Shown here: positions 10,472 through 19,341 of the stretch, piece after piece
Layout: each line of letters begins with the position of its first letter
How positions within the stretch are numbered: the stretch's first letter is position 1
Assembly: GCA_001969505.1 (NCBI GenBank)
Contig: LSSK01001744.1
Coordinates: 1 to 24,504 of the forward strand
Length of the DNA: 24,504 nucleotides
DNA from: Zancudomyces culisetae
Lineage: Eukaryota > Kickxellomycota > Harpellomycetes > Harpellales > Legeriomycetaceae
Reading direction: 5' to 3'
The notes under the pieces: generated by a model
What the model saw: only the letters and a program-made list of their open reading frames with translations
Told to the model about the DNA's origin: nothing
Database searches by the model: none
Program-made: the position numbers and the translations under genes

Positions 10472-11478
10472 ATGGTGAATCTATATGCGATTGCGGGATG
10501 CTACGTAGTAGTAGGTCTTTTCAGTAGACTAAATCACAAAGTCCAATTCGTTGTCAAGGTAATCAACATGGCTTTAATAACAGTTGTTTCGGCCACCGTT
10601 TCGATATCCTGCGCTCCGGTATTGATGTTGATGGGTCAACGAAGTTCGCTCAACTGGTTAACTGGAAGAGTCTTCTATGGTCTTTCTACTGTAATGCTTG
10701 GAGTGAATGTAGTAATCGAAAACCCAGAGATTCTTGATAAAACAAAGCCTTGTATCATGATTGGCAATCATCAAAGTGTTATCGATTTGATTTGGTTGGG
10801 CGCTAGCTTCCCCAGATCTGCAGTTATTCTTGCTAAAAAGGTTATAAAATACTATCCCTTCGTCGGTTGGTTTATGACACTTGCTGATGATATATTTATT
10901 ACTCGAGGAAACAAACAATCAATGAAACAACTATTTGAGAAGGCTTCGATAATCATTAGGCAAAAAAATGCAAGTATCCCCCATTTATTTTATTTTTTCT
11001 ATCATTCTTATTCTAGAAAAAGGAATAATCTTGTATTTATTATTCAATCATATTATTTCGAGAAAGATAACGAATTTCACCTCCTTCCCTTTCTCACTTT
11101 CCTCATAATTAACAAAGGATTAATAGTTGTTATCATACCAACATCAAATACTGAAAATAGGTTAGCGTATTCTTCTTTCCAGAAGGCACTCGAGGAACAC
11201 ACAAGGATGGCCCCGACATGCTTCAATTTAAGGTAGGAGCGTTCCTTTTGGCCAAACTTGCAAAGGTTCCCATCGTTCCAGTTGTTGTCTCAGACTTCCA
11301 CAACATCATTGATAGTAAGAGGTGGTGGTTTCCTGGCGGAACAATTAAGCTCAGAGTTTTGCCACCTATTGACTTGAGCAATGTTGATGAAGATAAGTTG
11401 GGTCCAACTATAAGCGAGATTAGGGAAACAATGTTAAAAAATTTGATTGAAATTTCTCCAGAAAGGACTTCTCACTAA
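10472..11478 (+). CDS. SLC1: 1-acyl-sn-glycerol-3-phosphate acyltransferase (lysophosphatidate acyltransferase), spliced
   Basis: This enzyme transfers an acyl group from acyl-CoA to lysophosphatidate, giving phosphatidate, at ER or lipid-droplet membranes. Residues about 2-20 and 27-55 are hydrophobic membrane segments. Motif I is NHQSVID (H100, D105), motif II is DIFITRGNK, motif III FFFPEGTRG and motif IV VPIVPVVVSD. The unspliced frame from 10472 runs to a stop at 11236 and misses motif III, which appears in another frame from 11167, so splicing is required. Preferred model: exons 10472-10973, 11017-11032 (16 nt) and 11166-11478, giving 276 aa. The junction reads RQKNAKKGIIFVFFFPEGTRG and matches the spacing I recall for S. 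cerevisiae Slc1 (VKKNKRALWVFPEGTR). Alternative: one intron 11033-11160, giving 292 aa with about 20 extra residues (ASIPHLFYFF and on). Both restore frame. Family identity is firm; exon structure is inferred. Confidence 0.88.
10974..11016 (+). other. Proposed intron 1 of SLC1 (43 nt)
   Basis: Donor GTATCC and acceptor TTCTAG, preceded by a strong polypyrimidine run. At 43 nt it is very short and lacks an obvious branch site. It is needed only in the micro-exon model. Confidence 0.55.
11033..11165 (+). other. Proposed intron 2 of SLC1 (133 nt)
   Basis: Donor GTATTT and acceptor GTTAG. A possible branch sequence ATTAACA lies at about 11109-11115. In the alternative single-intron model the same donor pairs with the acceptor at 11160. 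Either way an intron beginning at 11033 is needed to restore FPEGTR in frame. Confidence 0.65.
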
Positions 11479-11896
11479 TTCCTTCTTTTTTTTTCTTTTC
11501 CTCACCTTTACTTGCACTTTTTTAGATTTTTAACTGGCCATTTCTTTTTCTTTTGCTTTTGCTTTTTCTTTTATCATATTCCTTGATGTTAATAAAGCAT
11601 AGGAGTTCAATCCAATCTATAACCCAGCACTTTCGACATTTTCTAGTATTTTTTTCCCACAATGACTGATAAACTAACCCATTCACAAACAACACACTCT
11701 CTTTCTTCAAAGAAATTAAAGACACAAAAGTTTAAATACAGCATAGGTGGTTTGTACGCTGGCGACGTTCATGTGTATACAGGTTTTTTTAAAGGAGGGT
11801 AAAAAGGGGGAATCTAATCAACAAATTTACTAAACAAACCATATAATGGAGATTAACAGTAAAGAAATAAAAATAAAACAAAGTTAAGCGATCATT
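11479..11896. other. Convergent 3' spacer between SLC1 and DAC1
   Basis: 418 bp hold the 3' ends of both genes. T-rich runs follow the SLC1 stop, and an A-rich block (about 11860-11885) precedes the DAC1 stop, read on the plus strand. A 67-codon minus-strand frame (11522-11725) has no recognisable features and is probably chance. Confidence 0.6.
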
Positions 11897-13456
11897 TTAA
11901 ATGTTTGGTGTGACATGAACATTTTCTGAAGTCGCCTCAACACCAGCAATAAATATTTTCTTGATGTTCAACTCGTTATCTAAAAACAAAAAGTCAGCAT
12001 CGGCATCAAAGTCCAATGTACCTTTACGAGATTCAATATTCAAGAACTTGGCCGGATGCAAAGTAGCAGCCTCCAAGGCCTCTACAACGGAAGCACCAGT
12101 GAATTTGATAAAGTTTTTAACACACTCTGACATGGTAACAACAGAGCCAGCAATTGTGTTTGTACCCTTGACATACACAAAACCATTTCTCATCTCTACA
12201 TCAAGCTTGCCCAGTGTGTAGTTTCCTTCTTTTAGGCATTGAGCTGTCATGGCATCGGTAACAAGAACTGCACCCTTAGGATGAGCATAGTACGCTATTT
12301 TCACTGAGTTTGGGTGTACGTGATGTCGATCACAGATTATTCCATAGTAAGTTCTATCGTCTGCTGAACCCAACAACCCAACAATCCCTGGATCACGTTG
12401 GTGGAAAGCCGCCATGGCATTGAACAAGTGAGTAACTAGTCTACATCCCAATGTTCTGGCGTTTTCTGCTTCGTCCACATTGGCCTGTGAGTGGCCCTGG
12501 CTAACTTGGATTCCTGTTTCCTTGATCAATGGTTGAATACAATCTACAATACCTTTGACTTCTGGAGCAACTGTAACGTATGCCGTGTGTTTCTTTAGGT
12601 TTTCCTCGCCGTAGCACGCATAAATGTCACTTAGCCCGTTTTTGGCATCTCTTAGTGTTTCTTTTTCGTGTGCTCCTTTCTTGAATGGGCTAATAAATGG
12701 TCCTTCTAAATGTGCTCCTAGAACCTCTGCTCCGTTTTCGATTGACCCCTTTTTTGGTCCAAGAAGTGGTACCACCTATTTACATTTACATTTTATTTAA
12801 ATGTTATTATTACCTATACTTTTATTTTTTGTTTTGTTTGGATAGACTATAAACCCACAAAGGTAATGCGAGTACTTACTTTGGAGTATACTTCAGGTCT
12901 TGAGCTCACAATTGTTGGACAGTATGATGTTACACCTAACAACAACTGTGCCTTGGAGATGGTAGCAACAGTCTCTTCATTTATTTGATGTGATGCTGAA
13001 AAGTCATACCCAACAGAGCCTATTTACGTAAAAATCATTCGGGCATCACCTTTTAGTATATTGTGAGTTTAGAAAAGTGCTTATTACCTCACACACAGAA
13101 GGTGATAAACACACAATAGTATTTTTTTGCACTTTTATATACCAAACACCACCACTCCTTTCTTTTCTTTTTCTTTCCTTTCCTTTTCTTCTCCTGGTAG
13201 ATTGGGTTATCATATATTTACAATACTTACCGTTTAGTTGTATATCTATGAACCCTGGTGATATTATACAGCCTTCACAGTCTATGCTTATGTCTTCCTT
13301 CTTTTTTTTCCTGTAAAAGTAGAGTTCAGGGTTGATGATTTTTCCGTTAAGAACATACAGGTAATCATCTTTTAGCTGGTGATCCCGCAATATCTTACAA
13401 TTGTAGAACTTTATCAGCTTGTCCTTTATAAACTCTTGATCCATCAAGTTTCCCAT
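11897..13456 (-). CDS. DAC1: N-acetylglucosamine-6-phosphate deacetylase, three exons
   Basis: This enzyme hydrolyses GlcNAc-6-P to GlcN-6-P plus acetate, the first committed step of GlcNAc catabolism after phosphorylation (cytosolic amidohydrolase; C. albicans DAC1/NAG2, human AMDHD2, bacterial NagA). Minus-strand join: 13456-13231, 13019-12880, 12775-11897. Exon lengths are 226, 140 and 879 nt, 414 aa, close to the C. albicans length as I recall it. Both donors are GTAAGT and the acceptors are AATAG. The junctions give PGFIDIQLNGSVGYDFSA and EVYSKVVPLLGPKK, as expected. Motifs: GAHLEGPFI with metal ligand E146; GHS with H217; THLFNAM with H238; the HHVHP substrate-binding histidine (about H274); catalytic D296 in LVTDAM; and LHPAKFL near the C-terminus. 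All key residues are present. It is divergent from NAG1 across a 3.26 kb spacer. The 13456 start is preferred because MGNLMDQEFIKDKLIKFYNC leads straight into the usual metal-free N-terminal strand. Confidence 0.94.
12776..12879 (-). other. DAC1 intron 2 (104 nt)
   Basis: Donor GTAAGT at 12879-12874 and acceptor TAG ending at 12776, phase 0. Removal joins PEVYSK to VVPLLGPKK. Confidence 0.88.
13020..13230 (-). other. DAC1 intron 1 (211 nt)
   Basis: Donor GTAAGT at 13230-13225 and acceptor TAG ending at 13020, phase 1. Removal joins FIDIQLN to GSVGYDFSA across a split Gly codon. The intron has a purine-rich block on the coding strand (about 13155-13195). Confidence 0.88.
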
Positions 13457-14085
13457 TTTCCTTTTCCCTTTTCCTTCTAACTCTTTTCACTACCTTTTAA
13501 AAATAGGCCGGGTTAAAGCGTGGTTTTAAACTGGAAAAATCTGGAGCTGGTTAAACAAGATACAGATTTGTTGTGTATATTTAGTTTTAATCACTAAAGA
13601 AAGAGCTTTCATGTACTTTTCGTTTATAAAACAAATACAAAATAAAACGTAATTAATTTACTCGCTATTAATAAGCCCTTGCTACATTAGCTCAAATTTG
13701 GGTGTTTTGGGGACCCTAAAAAAAATTTTCTTAGCATTTGGGTGTCGAAGTTGGGGAAAAGAAAGAGGAAGAATAAGAAGAGGGTGGGCGGGGACACTGT
13801 TCTGGTCTAATTTTTCTTAAGATTACATATCCCAATACCAAAAATAAACCTTCCCCTCCCCCACCATCTTCAATTATGTAAAATGCGAAAGCTAATCCAT
13901 ATTCATAAAAGTTTGGAGACTACACGCGGATAATTTAATGTCTTTTTTTTGGTCTTTTATTTTCTAATTGATTTGCGGAAATGAAGTGCTAATGTTGGTA
14001 ATTTAAATCATGAGATTATTTTGTATTCCCCAACCCATTTAGGATATTACTTGCCAGTTCAATATTGTTTCCCCCCCCTCCAAAT

Positions 14086-14111
14086 CAAACAAAAAAAATT
14101 TTTTTTGTTTG
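14086..14111. repeat. Perfect 26-bp palindrome, A8T8 core
   Basis: Two 13-nt arms, CAAACAAAAAAAA and its exact reverse complement, abut with no loop. The A8T8 core is a bent-DNA type sequence that would also disfavour nucleosomes. The flanking CAAAC/GTTTG extends the symmetry beyond the homopolymers. Confidence 0.85.
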
Positions 14112-15615
14112 TAATGCAAACTTTGTTGTGATTTGCAAGTCTAAAAACGAAGGAGCTTTTATCGGTTAATAGTTTGAACAAAGTTTTAGGTATGGCTAAT
14201 CCAGCATTTTTTTTTCCACTGCAACGAATAAATAGGCGGATTTTTTTTCTGACACATATTTATAGAGAATTGATTGAAATTTATAATTGATTTGGTGTAA
14301 GCCAATAATACTGATGTACACACCAAGTTAATTCCAATTTTGTACTGCGCATGTTTTTGCAATTCGGAGACATGCGGTGGGTGGTTTTGTGATTGCTAAG
14401 AATATGGTTTAAAAATTAAAACCCACAAATATACTGCCTTTTAAAGAAAGATGATGGAAATCGCTTTACTAAGAGTGTTGCTTGAAAAGCAAACAGAATA
14501 CATTTGAATATCTGTAAATGGTTTAATTAGCATTGGTTTTATCTTATAGCAGGCTAGATTCACCATGTCTAAAAATCACCACTTCCACCCCCACAAAACA
14601 CAAGTGGTATTGAGGTAAACTTTACCTTTTATACGATGAAAATTTAAACACACACACACACAACATAGTATTACTGTATTAACTAGCTCGGTGTTCTTAG
14701 AAGAGTGGCTTGAATATGTGCTTGAATTATAGCATGTTATCCTCTCAGAATATACAATGTCTGCTGAGTATTATGTATCCTCCTCTCTTTCCTTTCCCTC
14801 CATTAGCCCATTTCTGTTTAATTGGGATTGCCAGTGTTCTTTTTCTGGTTTTTGTAGTGTTCTTTTTTTAGTTAATATTTCGATTTGTATAAAGGATCAC
14901 AATTTATTCTAAATATCATCTATTTTTTTTTCCCATAAAGGGCAAATCACATAACAATACAACAAATCACATCAATTGTAAACAAAAAAAAATAAACAAA
15001 AAAATTTAAGGCTAACATAATACTTTTTTACCACTATAAAATTCGGAATTTGTTCGGTCACTTAAACAGAGACAAAAAAAAAACGTTTTTTGACATCTTT
15101 TATGATTCTCAATATTGATATCTCAGGTACCCTTGCTCAAAAACATTCAGAAGGTTTGCTCAGGCAATCCGTTCAATTTAACTAAAAATAGCCGATGTTT
15201 AAAAATCAATGATTAAACGCCACTCACTGCCTCTTTAGCCTGTTTCTACTACCTATATTCTATAAAGTCATGTTTAGCACAGTATGTTGTTACATAAATA
15301 CCAAAAAAAATATTATCATACTTATATCTAAATAATGATAGTATAGTTATACCACATTGACATGGCTCTTTTCGGTGTATTCTATATGAGTGATCTTTAA
15401 CTGGAATTGTTGGGCTTATTTATGTTTGATTTGGTGTAGTAGACATTATTGCTTTTATTTTTAGCAGAAACCTGGTTCGGCTGTATTCAAATGCTTACTC
15501 GCACAAGAACTGCATTCTACAACAGGTTTTTATAATCTCGTCACCAAATACATAAACGTAATAGTTCACCACCCACTCTCATTGCAATCGATAGATCAAC
15601 ATACACTAAACACAC

Positions 15616-15633
15616 CTACAGCTATGGCTGTAG
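15616..15633. repeat. Inverted repeat, 7-bp arms, 4-nt loop
   Basis: CTACAGC, loop TATG, GCTGTAG. It is GC-richer than its surroundings and lies about 1.1 kb upstream of NAG1. It could be a protein-binding dyad or chance. Confidence 0.7.
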
Positions 15634-15838
15634 CTGACTTCTTTTATACATTATTTAAATTTGACACTGTCACTTTCTAGTCTAGTTTTGCCTAAAGAAC
15701 GTTTTGTCTTTGTTTGGTCAATTGATATAGAGTTATTACATTCTTCGACTATTGCCTTTTTATCATAATATGCAATAGTTATAGATATCATTTATCAATG
15801 TGAAAGAAACGCGACTATTATTTACCAACATTTCTGGG

Positions 15839-15861
15839 TTAGTTGATTTCAAATCAACTAA
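15839..15861. repeat. Perfect 23-bp palindrome (operator-like)
   Basis: Arms TTAGTTGATTT and AAATCAACTAA flank a single C. The arms are 11 nt of mixed composition, not a homopolymer, which makes a chance origin less likely. It lies about 855 bp upstream of the NAG1 ATG. Confidence 0.88.
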
Positions 15862-16600
15862 ATAAAATGTATCTACTTAAACTAGATCATGTTTTGGTCA
15901 CGCTGTCAGCTTCGCTAGTTATCACAATAATCACCACAATTATCACCACAATTATCACCATAACCATCATATTTTTCATTTTCAACCTTACCTTGTTTTT
16001 TTTTACCCTTTATGTTAGTTTACCACCAATACTTTTCCGGCAAAAATGTTCTCTTTTTTCATTTCCAATTTTTTTGCTCAATAATAAAACCTGATGAAAG
16101 AAGGTGAGTGAGTGGAATTGCTTTCTACCCCCCTCCCCCCACCAAAGCTATTTTCATATCACCATTCTTGGTTTAAAGATGAGCAAGAGTACATCATGAT
16201 AACAATATCAGCAAAAGTATCAATAGTTTTATTAAAAACAGGCCAATAGCCCCCGCATCGTTTTTTTTATTATGTAAAATTTAATCTTAATTGCCGCACT
16301 TTTTGAATTATGAAAAATACGCCGAAAAAATACATTCCTCATGTTACATAAAATCATATTTACCCATTTATTTGGGTGAATCAAAAATACTTATCCATCC
16401 CATCCATTTAATTTGGAATATCTCGAGTTCAGTAAAGGTGGTCTAAAAGTAATTTTCTGCCAAAGTTTGGCAAATCGAATTTGGGATAAAATATGGAGTC
16501 AAAAAAATATAGCGAATAATAAATAAAAAAAAACATCAAAATAAAAATAAATTTTTCCAATAAAACGTTTTAAAAGGGTTAATGAGATGAAAAAATAGAA

Positions 16601-16609
16601 ATATTTATA
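16601..16609 (+). promoter_or_regulatory. Possible TATA element of NAG1
   Basis: ATATTTATA lies about 107 bp upstream of the NAG1 start, after a long A-rich block. The match to TATAWAAR is imperfect, so this is only a position-based suggestion. Confidence 0.35.
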
Positions 16610-16715
16610 ACTAGCTTTTCTCTCTTGGATATTCTTACCTCTAGATAACTATTTGTGAAAAGAAAACCACACTCAAAAGAACAAAAAAAAAACCAAACTT
16701 CCGAGATTTATTCAA

Positions 16716-17615
16716 ATGAGGCTCATTATTAGAGAAGATCCAGAGGCTGTCTCGTTCTACGCTGCAAACTATATCAAACAAAGAATCCTGGAGTTTGGTC
16801 CAACAAAGGAGAGACCATTCGTCTTGGGTCTGCCCACCGGATCCTCTCCTATCGGAGTTTACAGATATTTCGTTGATTTCTATAGAAAGGGAGAGCTGTC
16901 CTTCAAGAACGTCATCACATTCAACATGGACGAGTATGTAGGAATTCCCCGTGACCACCCTGAATCTTACCACAGCTTCATGTTCAAGCACTTGTTCAAC
17001 CACATAGACATTGATCCACAGAACGTCAACATCCTAAACGGAAATGCAGAACAACTGGACAAGGAGTGTGAAAGGTACGAAAAAAAGATACAATCCGTTG
17101 GAGGTATTGAGTTGTTTTTGGGAGGAATAGGCCCAGACGGTCACATTGCCTTCAATGAGCCAGGAAGTAGCATGAAGAGTAGAACCAGAGTAAAAACTCT
17201 TGCATATGAAACTGTCTTAGCAAACGCTAGATTCTTTGGAGGAGATGTCAACAAGGTACCAAAGCTCTCCCTGACCGTCGGTGTCGGAACTGTTATGGAT
17301 GCCAGAGAAGTCGTCATCATCATTACTGGTGCTCATAAGGCCATTGCACTTTCAAAGTGTATAGAAGATGGTGTAAACCATATGTGGACTGTGTCTGCTA
17401 TCCAAATGCATCCATCATCAATGATTGTTTGCGACGAAGATGCCACCCTTGAGCTTCATGTAAAGACTGTACGCTATTTCAAGAGTATTGAGCAAGTTCA
17501 AGAGCAACTAATAGGCAGAGACAACATTGGCCTCAAGGGCTCAATCTCATCCCTTTCAGCCATGAACGCAAGAGCAATGGCAGCTTTGGGCATTAACCCA
17601 GCAGATTCTGAATAA
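16716..17615 (+). CDS. NAG1: Glucosamine-6-phosphate deaminase (isomerising)
   Basis: It converts glucosamine-6-phosphate to fructose-6-phosphate plus ammonia, the last step of GlcNAc catabolism, in the cytosol. It is a single 299-aa frame with no intron. Catalytic residues fall at the E. coli NagB numbers: D72 (FNMDEYVG), D141 and H143 (GPDGHIAFNE), E148; R172 and K208 (GAHK) for phosphate binding are also present. VLGLPTGSSP (residues 36-45) is the sugar-phosphate loop. Motifs such as DEYVGIPRDHPESYHSFM and LTVGVGTVMDAREV, and the 300-residue length, are closer to animal GNPDA as I recall it than to the shorter (about 250 aa) C. albicans Nag1. CTG codons at L39, L61 and L186 sit on conserved leucines, implying standard decoding. 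It is divergent from DAC1, with which it forms a two-step pathway, and convergent with the GH17 gene. Codon use and GC content are higher than in the spacers, suggesting good expression. Confidence 0.97.
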   Translation: MRLIIREDPEAVSFYAANYIKQRILEFGPTKERPFVLGLPTGSSPIGVYRYFVDFYRKGELSFKNVITFNMDEYVGIPRDHPESYHSFMFKHLFNHIDIDPQNVNILNGNAEQLDKECERYEKKIQSVGGIELFLGGIGPDGHIAFNEPGSSMKSRTRVKTLAYETVLANARFFGGDVNKVPKLSLTVGVGTVMDAREVVIIITGAHKAIALSKCIEDGVNHMWTVSAIQMHPSSMIVCDEDATLELHVKTVRYFKSIEQVQEQLIGRDNIGLKGSISSLSAMNARAMAALGINPADSE

Positions 17616-18108
17616 TTGTTATCAGAGATCACGCTGTTCATTTCCCTATTTTATTTGAACTTTTCTTAGTTTTTCATTATAAATACCTTTTGATCCTTAA
17701 TGGTGCTAGTTGATAGACCCTATATTCGGTGTTTTGAATGTAATATTTTATAGTAAAAAAAAATTCTTTTTTTTTGCAAGTGTACCTGATCAATATAGCC
17801 ATGGTTAATTAATAATAAAATGATTTCCGAGTGCAAACAATGTTTATTTAGCTATACAAATTTATTAGCCTTTACTGCATGTAGTTATTTAAAAGGCGCT
17901 AGTTTTAAAAGAAAATGGATCTTTGACGTTTTTATAAGGAAAGCACACCAAGACGTCAGTGGTTATATTTACTTGGTGGGGTTGTTGAACTTGAAATAAG
18001 TTGTTTCAAGGTTCTATTTTGCTATTCTATTAACTGAACCAATTGTTAATAATCATATTCAAGGTAAATTAACCACCACCCCACCACAATGGATCTCAAA
18101 TATTAAAA
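17616..18108. other. Convergent 3' spacer between NAG1 and GH17 gene
   Basis: 493 bp contain the 3' ends of both genes. It is A/T-rich with A9 and T9 runs at about 17755-17775. Nothing else is recognised. Confidence 0.6.
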
Positions 18109-19341
18109 CTAAGATGTTCTTTGTGGACTGGCAGTGGGTCGGCTGCGGGTAGTGCGACGGCTACGACGAGTGCGACTACTGCGGGTAGTAGGGATACATG
18201 AATTAGTGTTAATGGTGGTCTTTGGAACACGACACCTGCTGCGCGTTCGTGTACGTCTGGTGCGAGAGACGGTGAACGATGGGAACTGTGGTGTGATTGG
18301 AGTAGATGTAGGTATTTCTGATGTAGATGTTTCTGAAATGAATGTTTCTGGCATGGATGTTTCTGATGTGAATATTTCTGGGGTAGATAGCTCTGGTGTG
18401 GACATAGAGGGTGAAAGTGAGCTACTTGACGTAGTTGTACTGTTGTTTTCACAGGTAAACCAAGGATCTCCAGGATATTTTGGAGTGTAGTTAGGTGTCA
18501 AGATTCCAAAGTACGCCTCAACATTTGGAGGTTCACCTGGCATGTTTGTCCATGGCGCGTCTATTGCAGAAAACCACAGATAGTCCAAGTTTCTCGCTCT
18601 AGCCTCACAAATAAAATCTCTCATGTATATTAGTGAGTTCTCTGTGCTAGGAACCGCATTACCAAGCTTTTCACCATTTGTTGGCCATCCAGTTTCACTA
18701 ACCATTACTTTTTTGCCACCTGCCCTCTCAATGAGCTCGTCAAGATGTTTATAGAATTGCTCGGCAGCGATATTAACATCCAGACCCTCCCAGTACGGAA
18801 AACCATTGGTCATTACAAAATCAACAGCGTCTATTACTGTCGAGTCCATCAAATATCCGACATCGGCTGTGGTAACAGGAATCTCCCCCAACCCAAGCTC
18901 CTCCAAAAGCATTTTTGTGTCTGTTATTTTTGCAGCAAGATCACTGGTAGTATGTTCACCCCTGTAGATGGATTCACTCCCAACAATAATAGCCTGTACG
19001 TGTCTTTTCAAATCAAAATATTGACTCAATCTTCGCAGTTCCGCTTTATCAAGTTCGTAGGCAAGATCACCTTCTCCAACCCAAAGACCCAGGTATACTT
19101 TCCAATCTGTATTTTCTATAGCTCTGAGAACTGGCTCCCCATGGTTACAATCTTTGACACTATAGATACGAATAGTATCTGTGTAATTGGATAAAGCATT
19201 CAAATCGTTCATGACATCATAGACATTTGCACATGATCCGTCTGCTCTTTTTGGGTTGTAATTCAATCCCCAAAAATCCGTACTAGCAGATACACCACTT
19301 GCAGCAGCTATTGCTAGCACAAGCATATCATTTAATTTCAT
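18109..19341 (-). CDS. Secreted GH17 beta-1,3-glucanase/transglucosylase-like cell-wall protein with Ser/Thr and Arg-rich tail
   Basis: The protein has 410 aa. Residues 1-20 form a signal peptide (MKLNDMLVLAIAAASGVSAS). The GH17 barrel spans about 21-300: FWGLNYNP start, DTIRIYSVKDC, acid/base E123 in IIVGSESIYRG, nucleophile E216 in VMVSETGWPTNG, and AIDAPWTN and GILTPNYTPKYP near the end. It resembles yeast Bgl2/Scw4/Scw11-type wall enzymes, which cut or transfer beta-1,3-glucan. Possible N-glycosylation sites are NYT (two) and NNST. Residues 300-355 are a Ser/Thr/Pro/Glu-rich O-glycosylation-type stalk with STPE/SETS repeats. Residues 358-410 are unusual: RTRRTRTRSR and RTRRSRRTTR blocks, with neither a GPI hydrophobic tail nor a clear domain. 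The same DNA in another minus-strand frame encodes a hydrophobic stretch (LLPAVVALVVAVALPAA), so a frameshift near the 3' end is possible. The enzyme family is firm; the tail and exact subfamily are not. Confidence 0.92.
   Translation of the reverse strand: MKLNDMLVLAIAAASGVSASTDFWGLNYNPKRADGSCANVYDVMNDLNALSNYTDTIRIYSVKDCNHGEPVLRAIENTDWKVYLGLWVGEGDLAYELDKAELRRLSQYFDLKRHVQAIIVGSESIYRGEHTTSDLAAKITDTKMLLEELGLGEIPVTTADVGYLMDSTVIDAVDFVMTNGFPYWEGLDVNIAAEQFYKHLDELIERAGGKKVMVSETGWPTNGEKLGNAVPSTENSLIYMRDFICEARARNLDYLWFSAIDAPWTNMPGEPPNVEAYFGILTPNYTPKYPGDPWFTCENNSTTTSSSSLSPSMSTPELSTPEIFTSETSMPETFISETSTSEIPTSTPITPQFPSFTVSRTRRTRTRSRCRVPKTTINTNSCIPTTRSSRTRRSRRTTRSRPTASPQRTS

Larger units (their letters stand above)
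13457..16715. other. 3.26 kb divergent spacer (shared promoter region) of DAC1 and NAG1
   Basis: No convincing gene is seen in either strand; the longest frame is an 83-codon Ile/Thr-rich stretch at 15843-16094 made by an ATCACCACA repeat. It holds long A and T runs, C-runs (14071-14078, 16129-16140), a CA tract (about 14650-14662), a tandem TTATCACCACAA array (about 15920-15970) and several inverted repeats, of which three are listed separately. In yeasts with a NAG cluster the two genes are co-induced by GlcNAc, so control elements for both should be here. Confidence 0.7.

Noticed and set aside
15843-16094. 83-codon frame upstream of NAG1
   Set aside because: Its Ile/Thr repeats come from a TTATCACCACAA array, and the 5' end lies on the 23-bp palindrome. 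It is not protein-like.
18134-18490. 118-codon plus-strand frame opposite the GH17 tail
   Set aside because: It is antisense to the repetitive Ser/Thr stalk. The minus strand carries signal peptide and catalytic motifs.
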